DNA from: Taxawa tesnikishii (nom. ined.)
Lineage: Eukaryota > Ascomycota > Dothideomycetes > Dothideales
Reading direction: 5' to 3'
Length of the DNA: 64,000 nt
Assembly: GCA_030247885.1 (NCBI GenBank)
Contig: JAPDRO010000022.1
Location: forward strand, 558,001 to 622,000
The notes under the pieces were generated by a model. The model was not told where the DNA came from. It saw only the letters and a list, made by a program, of their open reading frames with translations, and searched no databases. Position numbers and translations under genes: made by a program. This document shows positions 1-11,229 of this stretch, piece by piece. Each line of letters begins with the position of its first letter. Position 1 is the first letter of the stretch.

Positions 1-401
1 AACTCGGCGCGTAATTGTGGTTCTAGTAACTGGTGGCTGTCTATATGCCGTAGCCCAGGCATTCGCTCCCGCCAGGTGCGCCTGCTGAACCGTCTTCTCG
101 TTTCGAGAGGGGGCATTGAGACCAGTCGTGGGCCCTGTTGCGCGCTGCTGGTCGGCTCTTCCCGGAATTCACCGAAGGACCGATCGCTCGCTTGCGCACG
201 CGCACGTTCGCACCTCCGGCTAAAATTCGCAATTTGGCGTCCACTTTAGATACGATTTCTGGATCCGGATCCTGTTGTCTCTTTTGCGCCAGGACACCGC
301 GAGCATTTCAGTAAGCGCTCGATAATCTGATACACGTATCACGACACTGTACTGATAAGAAGCGCAGCAGTCAACTCTTCAGCACCGTTCCCAATATTAC
401 A
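1..401. other. Upstream region of the RACK1 gene
   Basis: No open frame here looks like a protein. The last part, about 300-401, is probably promoter and 5' UTR of the RACK1 gene starting at 402. No other element was recognised. Confidence 0.4.
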
Positions 402-1746
402 ATGGCAGAGCAACTCGTCCTGAGAGGAACCCTTGAGGGCCACAGCGGTTGGGTCACCAGCTTGGCTACCTCCCTCGAGAAGTGAGTGGTCGCAACCGCG
501 CGCATGAGGCTCTGGAAGTTCTCGGTCCTTTCAGAGAACCAGATGTGCCTGCCATTGCGAGCTCTCGATCCATCTGAAGAAACATGGGCTGACCGATTCC
601 ACAGCCCAAACATGCTCCTGTCTGGTTCTCGTGACAAGACCCTGATCATCTGGAACCTTACCCGCGACGAGCAGGCCTACGGTTACCCCAAGCGCAGCCT
701 CGAGGGTCACTCCCACATCGTCTCTGACTGTGTACGTCGAACCGAACAAGAGCAGGAATGAAGGCGCAGTCTAACGGGTTGAAAACAGGTCATCTCCTCC
801 GACGGTGCCTACGCTCTGTCTGCCTCTTGGGACAAGTCCCTCCGCCTGTGGGAGCTCGCTACCGGCGAGACCACTCGTACCTTCGTTGGCCACACCAGCG
901 ACGTCCTCTCCGTCTCCTTCTCCGCCGACAACCGCCAGATCGTCTCCGGTTCTCGTGACCGCACCATCAAGCTGTGGAACACCCTCGGCGACTGCAAGTT
1001 TACCATCACCGACAAGGGCCACACCGACTGGGTTTCCTGCGTTCGCTTCAGCCCCAACCCCCAGAACCCCGTCATCGTTTCCGCTGGCTGGGACAAGCTC
1101 GTCAAGGTACGTACCAGAATGCTGAACCTGCCGGCAGGAAGGGAACCATATGATGTTTTGCATATCTCAAAGTATTTGCTACTTCAGAGCCTTCTATGGC
1201 CATGAGACAAACAATCACCAATGCCCTGATCTTTCCCTTCTTGCTTGCAGTTCTGCAGTGCACTCTATCGAGCGTACGAAACCTGGTTCCTCGAGCAACG
1301 GCTAACGAACGGCCCTTTAGGTTTGGGAGCTCGCTTCCTGCCGCCTCCAGACCGACCACATCGGTCACACCGGTTACATCAACACCGTCACCATCTCCCC
1401 CGATGGATCCCTCTGCGCCTCCGGTGGCAAGGACGGCACCACCATGCTCTGGGATCTCAACGAGTCCAAGCACCTCTACTCCCTCCACGCTGGCGACGAG
1501 ATCCACGCCCTCGTCTTCTCCCCCAACCGCTACTGGCTCTGCGCCGCCACCGCCAGCTCCATCACCATCTTCGATCTCGAGAAGAAGAGCAAGGTTGATG
1601 AGCTCAAGCCCGAGTTCATCGAGAAGAGCTCCAAGGCCCGTGAGCCCGAGTGTATCTCTCTCGCCTGGAGCGCTGATGGCCAGACTCTGTTCGCTGGTTA
1701 CACTGACAACAAGATCCGTGCCTGGGGTGTCATGAGCCGCGCTTAA
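402..1746 (+). CDS. cpc2: RACK1/Cpc2-type WD40 ribosomal scaffold protein
   Basis: Seven-blade WD40 beta-propeller of the RACK1 family (yeast Asc1, fission yeast Cpc2), which sits on the head of the 40S ribosomal subunit and scaffolds signalling proteins. Exons 402-481, 605-731, 789-1106 and 1321-1746 join in frame into about 316 residues, the usual family length. Family signatures seen are [19 protein letters not shown] at the N-terminus, repeated GH...WD units ([65 protein letters not shown]) and the C-terminal AWGVMSRA. Introns are GT-AG; the third, 1107-1320, is unusually long because it holds a box C/D snoRNA. Three runs of five C in the exons keep the frame here, unlike many other runs in this window. 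Identification is very secure. Confidence 0.97.
1138..1240 (+). ncRNA. snR24: Intronic box C/D snoRNA, U24-like
   Basis: Lies inside intron 3 of the RACK1 gene. A C box (ATGATGT, 1150-1156) and a D box (CTGA, 1226-1229) are flanked by an 8-bp perfect terminal stem, GAAGGGAA at 1138-1145 with TTCCCTTC at 1233-1240. Between them are the blocks TATTTGCTACTTCAG (about 1173-1187) and ATGAGACA...ATCACCA (about 1202-1220), which match what I recall of yeast U24. Yeast U24 is carried in the intron of ASC1, the RACK1 orthologue, so the host gene agrees. U24 guides 2'-O-methylation of large-subunit rRNA. Exact ends of the mature RNA are inferred. Confidence 0.85.
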
Positions 1747-2212
1747 ATGCGTTGACGAAGCATCAAGCGTGGATGGAAAACAGAGCAGGCGTCCCGGGAG
1801 GTCCAGCTGCGATATATTGATGCTGGATGGGAAGTTCTCTCATGAAAAATCAGGGAATCATGGCGCAAAAAGTTAGGGTGAAGCACCTTTTGGTAGCTCT
1901 TCTGGCGTCGTGGTCGAGGCTGCATCGATGGAATAGCGAACCATTAGCGTATCCCGAAAATTTATCGTCGCATATACGACCCAATCTCTCCCAGTCTTTC
2001 TTACGGTGATCGTTTGCTTAAAGAACAACCGTGCGTCAACCTCGGCTTGTTGAACCGAGCTTTCTGTTACCATTACCTCGTTGCAGGCAGGCATAAGACA
2101 CAGCATCATCTAGCCCATTTCTCCAGCCATTTGTATAATAGTATCGCATACTCTGGATCGATACGACGCCCTTGATATTGAACTCGAGAGGCCGACTTAA
2201 TCATCCTTCAAG
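1747..2212. other. Intergenic, RACK1 3' side to isomerase promoter
   Basis: Holds the RACK1 3' UTR and the upstream region of the isomerase gene at 2213. No further gene or repeat was seen. Confidence 0.4.
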
Positions 2213-3479
2213 ATGTCGGGCGCAAACAACTACAACTACGAGTACTTCAACATTTCATTTCCTTATGAGTACGTCGCTGTAATCGAAATCAGCAGACCGA
2301 AGAAGCTGAATGCTTTCATTGAGGTGTAAGTAAAGCAACTGTTATCTCCCACACATGTCTCTTTCACCGGTCGTTGGCAGGCGGGGATCGGAGGAGGTAG
2401 AGATGGCATGATGGGGGCAACGACAACACCCATTGAGAGGAAGGAGTGACCATGCTGCTGATAAATTACTGACAACATCTACAGTATGTGGCTCAACTTA
2501 AGCCAGATCTTCAAACGTCTATCTCATGATTCCGACGTCCGCGCGATTGTGCTCACAGCGGAGGGGACCGAGCGTTCACAGCGGGATTGGATGTCCAGGT
2601 ACGTGCTATTAGGGAGATGGTAGGTACAGGATGGGAGCGCTGACCCCCACAGGCTGCAAGTACTGGAGGCACGTTGATGGGTAACGAAGGACAGGACGGT
2701 GCAAGGGTAGGTTTCACGACAAGATAGGGGAGGTGAGTGAGTGCTGACGGTACGGCCGGCCAGGTGGCGAACAAAATCCGACGACACATCCTAGAGTTCC
2801 AGGAGTGCATAACATCGATCGAGAAATGCGAGAAGCGTAAGTAAGCCTTCCGGCCTCCCCCGACGTGGAATGTCAAAGGCTTACGACACGATTCGTTACA
2901 GCGGTCATAGCAGCTCTTCACGGCATATCCTACGGCCTTGCACTCGATATGACGCTCGCTTGCGACATCCGACTGTGTGCACAAGACACGAGATTCTCCG
3001 TCAAGGAAGTGGATATCGGTCTCGCGGCGGACATTGGTACACTAACCCGACTACCAAAAGCCAATGTGGCCATGTCCTTCATCAAGGACGTCTGTCTCAC
3101 TGCTCGCGATTTCTCCGCACAGGAGGCGCTTACTGTGGGTATCGTCTCAGGTCAGTCTCCGCCTTCCTCTTGCCTGCCACTCTCAACACTGCCTGTCTGC
3201 TTGTTCACAACGGCGTGATGTTGATGTTTCCCAGGCGTCTACCCAACGAAGGCAAAGACCATGGAGCAAGCCCTCAATACAGCGAAGCTGATAGCCAGCA
3301 AGAGCCCGGTGGCGGTCATGGTGACCAAGGAGGCGCTGAACTTCGCTCGGGATCACAGTGTCGAGGACGGGTTGAAGCATATTTCGATCTGGAACGCGGC
3401 GTATCTGCAGACGCAAGATGTGAAGGATGCGATGACGGCGGGGCTGCAGAAGAGGAAGCCGAAGTTTTCGAAACTGTAA
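2213..3479 (+). CDS. dci1: Peroxisomal delta(3,5)-delta(2,4)-dienoyl-CoA isomerase
   Basis: Crotonase-fold enzyme that isomerises 3,5-dienoyl-CoA to 2,4-dienoyl-CoA during beta-oxidation of unsaturated fatty acids. Six exons: 2213-2325, 2485-2598, 2653-2706, 2764-2836, 2902-3150, 3235-3479. The segment ACDIRLCAQD...SVKEVDIGLAADIGTL closely matches mammalian ECH1, including the acidic residues of the active site (Asp of ACD, Glu of KEVD, Asp of LAAD). The protein ends in PKFSKL, so the last three residues SKL form a type 1 peroxisomal targeting signal. Exon 2 contains a frame break in the G run 2563-2566: upstream it reads ...AIVLTAEG and downstream DRAFTAGLDVQ, as if one G were absent. With that run one base longer the crotonase oxyanion-hole region reads normally. 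This is more likely a sequence error than a dead gene. Confidence 0.88.
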
Positions 3480-4347
3480 CCCAGTGGGTCATGTGAATGA
3501 CGGAAAAGATTTGCATAATATATCGACTATCAGGCAAGTTTGGTCTGAAGCGTTCTTGACAACCGATTGGACTGAGCGAACGACTGACCGCCCGTCATCA
3601 CAGCGCAGCATGTGTACGTACAAACGGTAAACGGCACACATGAGCCGTGCTATGCTTACAATGAGGTTCCGGCGTTGTAAAGTCGCAACGCGATAGTAGT
3701 CAGTCAGACTGACGGTTGACGAAACTGCCGACGTAGATCAAATCATGGTGAGGAGTTTCCATCACACTAGCCTTCACCACCTTTGTTTGACTAGGTCGGA
3801 GGTCATGGAGCCCACAACTATTGGTGCGACTTTCGATCAATGGAATCTACCTCCTGGCACACGAGGTCCGTTATTGAGTCAACTCTTCGTGCGGGTCCTC
3901 GAAGGGTGGAGCGAGTTGCTCATTGTACGTTAGAGTCAAGCCAGGCTTGGTAGAATCGTCCTTCAGATAGAGAGTAGCGTTCATGTCTACTCCTCATCGC
4001 ATGCATCAGGGTGCCATGATAGTTGGAGATGAGATTGTATTGCATACAAGATTACCGTTTCGCATATCATACAGCGCAATCCACAGCTTGGGCGCGTTCG
4101 CGCAGCATGGCTGGCCGTTATATACCCCTTCCGAAGTGCGTGCCCTCCTCCCTTGGAGAAAACGTCATTGTTAGCCGTTTTACACTCGTCCGTACTGCTG
4201 ACCCAGCTCTCGCCCTCACAGCGCTATGCCCATGGTCGAGCACGCGTACACCACGTTGTTCTGACAAGAGAACCCTTGGTCAGTGCCATCGCTCAGGCCG
4301 AGTGGTTCCCAAAACTGCCATTAAGGCTTGACATCCCATGGCTTTAC
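3480..4347. other. Intergenic region between convergent genes
   Basis: About 870 bp between the isomerase and the minus-strand TPR gene, which converge here. Short open frames exist on both strands but none resembles a protein. No repeat was noticed. Confidence 0.35.
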
Positions 4348-5861
4348 TCAAGGAGCAGCTTTCTTCACTCGTTTCAACCCCTCGGCACTGTTCTGTTGGC
4401 CCTCGGTGAAGCCGATTGCTTTCGCCAAACTTGCGGCTTCCTGGTACCTACGCTTTGCCTCGGCAAAGTCACCGTTCATCTCAGCAAACTCTCCCAGATT
4501 GTGTGTGGCCACAGCGCAGCCCATGTCGCACTCTTCGTCGCGCTCCGGAGGGGCAAGTCCGGCTGCTACGTCCAGCGCCTTCTGCGCCCACTGCTTGGCG
4601 TTGTCGACCATGGCGGCGCGTGATGTTGGGGGACCGGTGGCGGATGCGGCGATTGCGGAAGCTAGCTTAGGGGATTGTTGGGCTAGAGAGATGGACAAAT
4701 TGTTCACTAGAGCATATGGTGAGTAAGGCACAAGGGGGAGTTTGTAGTCTACGGTCAGACTTACTGAGGACTACGCTGTGGCAGTCATTCTTCTCTTTGA
4801 GCGACAGAGCCTGAAGGAAGAGTGGCGTGGCCAGGTAGTGCTGGTCCTTCTCCTCGTAGCTGTGCGCGAGGGCTGCAACATTGTTAGGCATCTGTTTTTC
4901 ATCCTCTCTTATCTTGTCAGACGACCCACCCTCGAGCGAAGCACCCAAGTCCTCATCCGATATCCACCCTCCTTCACCCTCTTTCACGCCCTCGGTCTCT
5001 CTCCTTTGCTTCTCTTTCAAAATCATCTCGACAGCCCACACCAGCCTCTCCTGGGCCTGCTCCGGCTCATGAATGTACGGATTGGCATACAGCTCGCCCA
5101 ACTTGACGCTGATGGCGACTGTCTTGGCCAAGACCCTTGTCCTCTTCCCTATGTTCCTTTCCAAGCCACCCAGTTCGGCTTCCCACTTTATGCAGTCGGA
5201 GCGTAGAATTTCCAACACCTCGATGGCCTTTGGGTAATTTTGGATCCTCTCCATCAGTGCGGCGACTTGGATCTTCACGCCCATGATCTCGTCGGAGAAG
5301 GGGTCCATACCCAGTTCGTCGGCAATCTCGAGGGCTTGTTTGTAGTATTTGAGCGCTTGCTTGGGTTCGAGAGATGTGTTGGTGTAGTACAAGGCGCGGC
5401 GGAGTTTGACAGCTTCGGCCTGTCAGCAACTGAGGTGACATGAGGCACTCACTCCATTGGGTGGAAAGGGCAAGCTCACCGACTTCTTCTGGAAAGTTAT
5501 GGAATGCGCCGATGATGTAGGTCTGGTAGAGGTAGTTTGCGTATGCTATGGATCCGGCGCCCATGATGATGATGGCCGTGGCAAGAGTGACTGAATACGG
5601 ATGTGCTTTCCATAATGTCTTCGCATTGGCGAAGAAGCTCGCGTTGCGCCGTTGTTGCCTGCAGGTGTGTGTTGTGGTGTTGGTGATCCTATCCCGAGGT
5701 AGCGGGGCGCGTGGACGAGCCTGCGACTGGAAATGCGCCTGTCTGGAAAAGGGAGGAGCTGTTCGCCTGGAAGCAACTCTAATGGCAGCGCTGTCCTGCG
5801 CTAGCCGAGTGAACTGGCTTGAAGACTGCCTTGAGAACATGTTCAACAGTTCGAAATGCAA
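4348..5861 (-). CDS. Mitochondrial inner-membrane TPR protein, Mgr3-like
   Basis: The N-terminus is rich in Arg, Ser and Gln with almost no acid, like a mitochondrial presequence. A hydrophobic segment follows (VTLATAIIIMGAGSIAYANY, about residues 93-112), then TPR-type helices (YYTNTSLEPKQALKYYKQALEIADELG; AVATHNLGEFAEMNGDFAEAKRRYQEA). This order fits fungal Mgr3, an adaptor of the i-AAA protease Yme1 in yeast; the orthology is inference. Exons on the minus strand are 5861-5480, about 5419-4765 and 4706-4348; the second junction (VVL then MNNLSISLAQQ) splices perfectly. The first junction is unclear. The strong donor GTGAGC at 5479 gives a one-base phase mismatch with exon 2, while a weak donor GTCGGT at 5482 would keep the frame. 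A second ATG, at 5840, could also be the start. Confidence 0.75.
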
Positions 5862-6580
5862 GGAATAGGAAAAGGAGAAGGAAAAGACGGGTGGAGCGAG
5901 TGTTTAGAGAAGCGGGAACTGTATGAGTCCCTACTAAATATGTCGCTCTTCCACCGCAGTTGATATCATCATCGGATGCGAGTTTCGTTCACGGTTCAAC
6001 TCCGCCCCGCAAATCTTGGCGCTGTTCGGTTACTGCCGAATCAGCCGCAATGCAACGGCTTTAGGTTACTAGCCTCGTGCTGACTATGGCGCTCGATAGA
6101 CGCTATAGACTAGCCTAATCGGGCTACTCGGGCTACTCGGACGACTCGCGGACTTCTTCTATTCGTGGCTGTTCCAGGAAGGAGCGTCAGGGTCCAGCTA
6201 CACTCCTGCACTTGCACGCAAGCACATGTCGCAAACTAACATTACCGCTTCCTGCTCTCTGCTCTCTGCTCTCTGCTCTCTGCTCTCTGCTCTCTGATCT
6301 CTGCCCTCTGCCCTCCGCCGTCTGCCTTCTGCTTTCTGCGACAATCCGCCAAAAGCACAGAGAGATACATATACCCGCCTTGTCTGCTTGACCTCGACTT
6401 TCTCCGTTCTCTCGAAAGAATACCCTGCCTCCATTAAACCCATCTTTACTGTATCAGCATTCCAGGAGTGGTTTCGTTGTCTTACTGCACTTCGCCTGTA
6501 CTACCAACACGTATACCTTTTCCGTTGAAAGTACCCGACATCAACCGGCTTACTTGTTCCTCTAATCGCGGTGTACCTCG
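5862..6580. other. Divergent promoter region, TPR gene and kexin
   Basis: About 720 bp separate the minus-strand TPR gene from kexin on the plus strand, so both are probably transcribed from here. It holds the seven-base microsatellite listed separately, and no coding frame. Confidence 0.4.
6247..6305. repeat. Seven-base tandem repeat (CTCTGCT)n
   Basis: Six to seven near-perfect copies of a 7-bp pyrimidine-rich unit, fading into degenerate copies (CTCTGCC, CTCCGCC, TTCTGCT) to about 6340. It lies about 280-330 bp upstream of the kexin start, probably in promoter or 5' UTR. Confidence 0.85.
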
Positions 6581-9199
6581 ATGCGTTCCGCTGTCCTTTT
6601 GCAGCTGCTGGCTGCCACCGCGAGCTGGGCTCTTGCGAAACGAGACTACGATGCATACGACTACTACGCTGTTCATCTGCGCCGAGACGTTTCCCCTGCA
6701 GACCTCGCCGCCCATCTTGGGTTTGAGTTTGACGGCCAGATCGGAGAGCTGAGAGATCACTACCTCCTGAAGGCGCCCAAACACAGCCAGGACTTGTTAC
6801 AAGACGCTCTCCTGAAGCATAAGAGACGGAAAAGGGAACTAGGCTCGAGCGAACACCATGTCCTGGATGCTGTCCGCTTCAACCAGAAGCAAGAGCGGCG
6901 ACAACGACTGTTCAAGCGGACTCCTCCCCAGTCAGAAAGGATGCGCTCCTCCCACGCGCGGATACAAACACCCCTCCCCTCGAGTCGTATGTGGAGAAGG
7001 GTAAAGAGATTGCACAGACACTGGATATCAAGGACCCCATCTTCCAGGAGCAGTGGCATATCTACAACCACGTGTATCCTGGTAACGATCTGAACGTCAC
7101 CGGTGTTTGGCTACAGGGTATAACGGGCAAGAACAGCACCGTCTGCATTGTCGACGACGGTCTGGACATGGACAGTGATGACATTCGAGACAACTATTTC
7201 CCCGGAGGATCTTACGACTTCAACGATCAGGTCGAGGAGCCGAAGCCCAGGCTTTCGGACGACACACACGGTACGCGCTGTGCTGGAGAAGTCGCTGCCG
7301 TCAGGAATGACGTGTGCGGTGTTGGGGTCGCCTACGACGCCCGGATAGCAGCTGAGCGGATCCTTAGTGGGCCCATCAGCGACGCAGATGAAGCCACCTC
7401 CCTCATCTACTCGTTCCAGGAAAACCAAATCTACTCGTGCTCGTGGGGTCCTACAGACGACGGCCAAAGTATGGACGCGCCTGGCATCCTCATCCAACGA
7501 TCAATGATCACCGGTATCCAGCAAGGAAGGGGTGGTAAGGGCAGCATTTACGTCTTTGCTATCGGGAACGGTGCTGCGAACGACGACAATTGCAACTTTG
7601 ATGGGTATACGAATTCCATCTACAGTGTGTCAGTTGGCGCATTCACTCACCAGGGAGAACATCCGTACTACAGCGAGGCGTGCTCGGCTGCCATGGTCGT
7701 GACGCCCTCCAGTGGTGGCTCAGAACATATCCATACTACTAACGTCGGGAAGAATGTTTGCTCTGCCAGCCATGGTGGGACATCCGCGGCCGGCCCCTCG
7801 CGGCCGGTGTCTACGCTCTGGTCCTTTCCGTTCGACCTGACCTCAACTGGCGCGATATTCAATGGCTTACCGTCATGACTGCGGTTCCGGGTAACCTGCT
7901 TGAGCAGGACAAGGACGGCTGGGTAGACACTCCTTTCGGTCGCAAATACAGCCACCAGTTCGGATACGGCAAGCTGGACGCCTGGGCAATGGTGGAGACG
8001 GCAAAGAACTGGACAAGCGTCAAGCCACAAGCTTGGCTATTTTCGCCGTGGCTTCACATCAGGCAGGCGATCCCCCAAGGCGACAAGGGCCTGACTGCCT
8101 CCTTCAACGTCACCAAGGAGATGATGCAGACCTCGAACCTGGAGCGTCTGGAACATGTCACCGTCACCATGAACGTTGAACACCAACGCCGCGGTGATCT
8201 GAGCGTAGAACTCCGCTCTCCGGCCGGCATCGTCTCTCACCTCGCAACCCACCGCCGTCAGGACAACTACGCAGGCGGATACGACGACTGGACTTTCATG
8301 TCTGTCGCGCACTGGGGTGAGTCTGCCATTGGCACGTGGACCGTTGTGGTCAAGGACACCGAGGTGAACGACAAGACCGGCAACTTCACCGACTTCCGGC
8401 TCAAGTTGTGGGGCGAGAGCATCGACGCCTCCAGGGCGAAACTCTTGCCCCTGCCGGGTGACGACGACGATGCCGATCACGACAAGGAGACTGTGACTTC
8501 GAGCGTCACGCCCGGAACCACCAGCGTGGCCGTGCCAACACACACAGGACCACCGGGGGCAATCCTTCCGGTCATATAGACAGGCCGGTAAACAGCAAGA
8601 TCACGTCCGACGACATCGCCACGTCCGATCCCGCCCTGACCTCCATTCCCCTCCCCACCTCAGTATTATCTACAACCCCAGTCAACAGCCCCACCGATGC
8701 CGCCACCACCACCACCTCACCTACTCCCGAGCCCACCTCTCTACCAGACTCTTCTCAAGAGGAAGACAAGGAAACAGAAGCAGAGCACGAGCACGAGTAC
8801 GAGCACGAGCACTTCCTCCCCTCGGCCTTCCCCACCTTCGGCGTCTCCAAGCGCACGCAGGTCTGGATCTACGGCGCCGCGACGCTGATCCTGGTCTTCT
8901 GCGTCTCCCTGTGCGCGTGGTGGCTCGCTAACCGGGCGCGCAGGCGAAGGAACGCGAGGGACGAGTACGAGTTCGAGGTGCTGGATGATGGCGACGACGA
9001 CGATGGCGCTGCCAACGGCGCGGTGCCGGGTGCAAAGGCGAAGAAGAGGAGGGGTGGCGAGCTGTACGATGCCTTTGCCGAGGATAGCGCTGACGAGGAC
9101 GTCTTTAGTCTTGGGGATGAAGAGGATGAGGAACGGAGGTATAGAGATGAGAGAGGGGAAGGGAGAGCGAGGAGATGTTGGGGGAGAAGAGGAGTGTGA
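6581..9199 (+). CDS. kexB: Kexin-type proprotein convertase (Kex2/KexB)
   Basis: Subtilisin-family protease of the late Golgi that cuts after Lys-Arg and Arg-Arg in secreted precursors. Seen in order: a signal peptide (LLQLLAATASWALA); a propeptide ending at LFKR, about residue 113, the expected self-cleavage site; the catalytic Asp in STVCIVDDGLD; His in SDDTHGTRCAGE; the oxyanion Asn in FAIGNGAANDDNCNFDGY; Ser in HGGTSAAGP; a P domain (VTVTMNVEHQRRGDLSVEL...GTWTVVVKD); a Ser/Thr/Pro-rich stalk; a membrane helix (WIYGAATLILVFCVSLCAWW); and an acidic tail (EDSADEDVFSLGDEEDEE). No intron is needed. The frame breaks three times, at the runs 6926-6929 (C), 7794-7797 (C) and 8555-8559 (G), each as if one base were absent. 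A further break near 9160 may change the last few residues, so the stop is provisional. Confidence 0.93.
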
Positions 9200-9565
9200 G
9201 AGAATAGAGGGATTGGGGGGGGGGTGGGTGGCGTTATGGCGCGAGCCTTACCTGGGTGGGTTTGGAAAAGTGGGCTGTATTGTACTACTGTCCCTGAGAT
9301 GGTTTCTTCTATGGGGGAAAAAGGAGAGGCCTCTTCTTCTTCTTCTTCTTCTTCTTCTTCTTGCTTGGGCTAGATCCGAGGAGCGATGGGCGTGCCAGAC
9401 GGATCAGGGAAGGCAAAGGGCATGGCGTTGCACAAGACAGAGGCTACTGAGACTTTGAATGCATTGTGTTTCCATGTCGCCATGTAAAGCGCGGTTGGCG
9501 CTTGCTTCTATCGTATTTGGGTATATCCGCTTTTCCGAATCATCTCGTTCCATATCTTGTGGCAT
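9200..9565. other. Intergenic region between convergent genes
   Basis: Contains a run of ten G (9215-9224) and a trinucleotide repeat (next entry). It is 3' sequence of both kexin and Rpp1. Nothing else was recognised. Confidence 0.4.
9331..9362. repeat. Trinucleotide microsatellite (CTT)n
   Basis: About ten uninterrupted copies of CTT in the 3' region between kexin and Rpp1; not in a reading frame. Confidence 0.9.
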
Positions 9566-10613
9566 CTAAGCACCAGAGCTTGTGAGCGGAGTGCTCTCTC
9601 CAGACCCGGCCAGCCTGGCAGCCTTTGCGCGCCTCTTCTGCTCCCTTTTGCTGACGGGCTTGTCCTCTCCCGCAGGCGAAGCTATGACCTCGGCTTTTCT
9701 CTTCTTACCGGTCGTGTGTGCGTGCTGGCCTTCGTTCGGCTTCTGTTGTGTGGTAGGGGCGTCCTCCCCGGCGTCGACGATATCGACGACGCCTCTGTAC
9801 CCAGTCCTCTTCAATCTGGCGCTCACGACCACGCTCCTGCACTCCTTGCTGATGGCCTCGTAACCCCTCTCCTGGCTCAGCCCCCAAATGGTCGCAAGGT
9901 TGACGACGTCCCAAGGTCCTCGGCACGCCACCGCACGCGCCGCATTACTCGAGACGACAACCCCCGACCCCGACTCGCGCGGATTAGTTGCGTGGCATTG
10001 CTGATCGACTGCTGTCGCGCGTTCTTATCGGCCACGCCGGGGGCATAGCAGATCTCGAAGCGGATGCCGCGCTTGATGGCTTCACTCAGCGTCTTGAACT
10101 TGAAGTGGTAGGGCTGGCGCACGGAGAGGTCGAGGGAGATGAGGTCGCTGTCGAGGTTGGAGGCGCAGTTCTGCAGCGTCCTCTCGTCGAGGGGTCGGAG
10201 CGCGACGAGGTCGTAGCGTTGGGAGAGGCAGGCGAGGCGAGCGTTGGAGTGGGCCTCGGTGAGCACGAGGGTGAGACGGCGGAGCACTGTCAGGGATGGT
10301 GGGGTGGTGAAGGGGAGGGGATTCGGGATGGCGCAGGTCTGGGAGAGGTGGGTGGGGTGTTAGCTCGAGCTTGGTGCGGGTAACAAGGCCTGAAGGAGGC
10401 GCAATTCATACCAGTTCTGCGGGTAGCTTTCCTGTGACGGTGTGGTTGAGTGCTACGACGGTATACCCGACTGCACCGTGTAAGCTGTCGCTCTGGTGGA
10501 GCCTGAACAGAGACTGAATGGAGCAACGCACGCTCAGCCAAGAAGTACAGAGTTCTTGCCATTTCCGGTAGCGCATTTGGGGCCCATTGCACGTTCAGGT
10601 CGTAGAAGGTCAT
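9566..10613 (-). CDS. rpp1: RNase P/MRP protein subunit p30 (Rpp1)
   Basis: Subunit of nuclear RNase P and RNase MRP, needed for tRNA and rRNA precursor processing. Exons 10613-10532, 10470-10412 and 10338-9566. Family signatures are MTFYDLNVQWAPN at the start, LGYTVVALNHTVTGKLP across the first junction, YDLVALRPLDERTLQ, DLISLDLS, FEICYAPG, RGPWDVVNLATIWGLSQE and a basic C-terminus (KPVSKREQKRRAK). The acceptor at 10471 restores LGYTVVALNH exactly. A frame break lies in the C run 9961-9965 (G on the coding strand): the reading goes from LIRASRGRG to VVVSSNAARAVACRGPWDVVN if one base is restored. The gene is essential in yeast, so sequence error is likely. The frame stays open upstream of 10613 through Asp/Gln-coding hexamer repeats; I take the conserved MTFYDL as the start. 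Confidence 0.9.
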
Positions 10614-11229
10614 GATTCGGTGACTTTGATTTTGGTGTTGATCTCGATCTTGATCTTGGTTTTGGCCTTGATTTTGATCTTGGTCTTGGTCTTGATTTTT
10701 GGTAGCGGTCGCACCTTCCTCCTCTTCGCTCACGCGCACCCAGAAAGAAAGGAAAGGTGGTGCCGAGTCCGGAAGAGGCGATCACTCATCTTCCCGACCG
10801 ACCACGGAGCATATCTTCGCCTCTCTTATACCTTGAGAAGGGGAGAGAGAGCGAGAGAGCGAGAGAGAGAGAATGAACCTGCTCTGTCTGTCTCAACACG
10901 GCAACATCCGAACAATGTCGGGCCCATGTCATCTGTGTCTGTGCCAAGCGAGTCCACCCCGACTGCCATCTTCTGCCCCACCACAACACCACCACCACCA
11001 CCAAATCAACAAGCACACCACTCCAAGGCTACACCGATCCTCACGCCGCCCCAAACACGCCCTCGGTCGCCCGTCCATCTGCCTCCTTCTTCTCACCTTT
11101 GTCGTCACCGCGCTGGCCCAAAGCCCGACGACAGCACACGACCCGCCCAACCCCTCTGACTACAACGCCCTATATCACAAGTCCGACCACCGCTACTCCG
11201 ACTACGACGACGACGACTACGGGCGCAGC
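10614..11229. other. Shared divergent promoter, Rpp1 and CK2-alpha
   Basis: About 616 bp between the two divergent start codons. Holds a degenerate TTGATCTTGG-type repeat (about 10625-10700) and a GAGAGA tract (about 10845-10872). In the CK2-alpha frame it is open from 10873 onward (see findings). Confidence 0.5.

Noticed and set aside
2326-2484. Box C/D snoRNA in the first intron of the isomerase gene
   Set aside because: ATGATGG and CTGA-like boxes occur, but there is no closing stem and no recognised guide sequence.
10614-10739. Asp/Gln-repeat N-terminal extension of Rpp1
   Set aside because: Open frame over a hexamer-like repeat; the conserved family start MTFYDL is at 10613.
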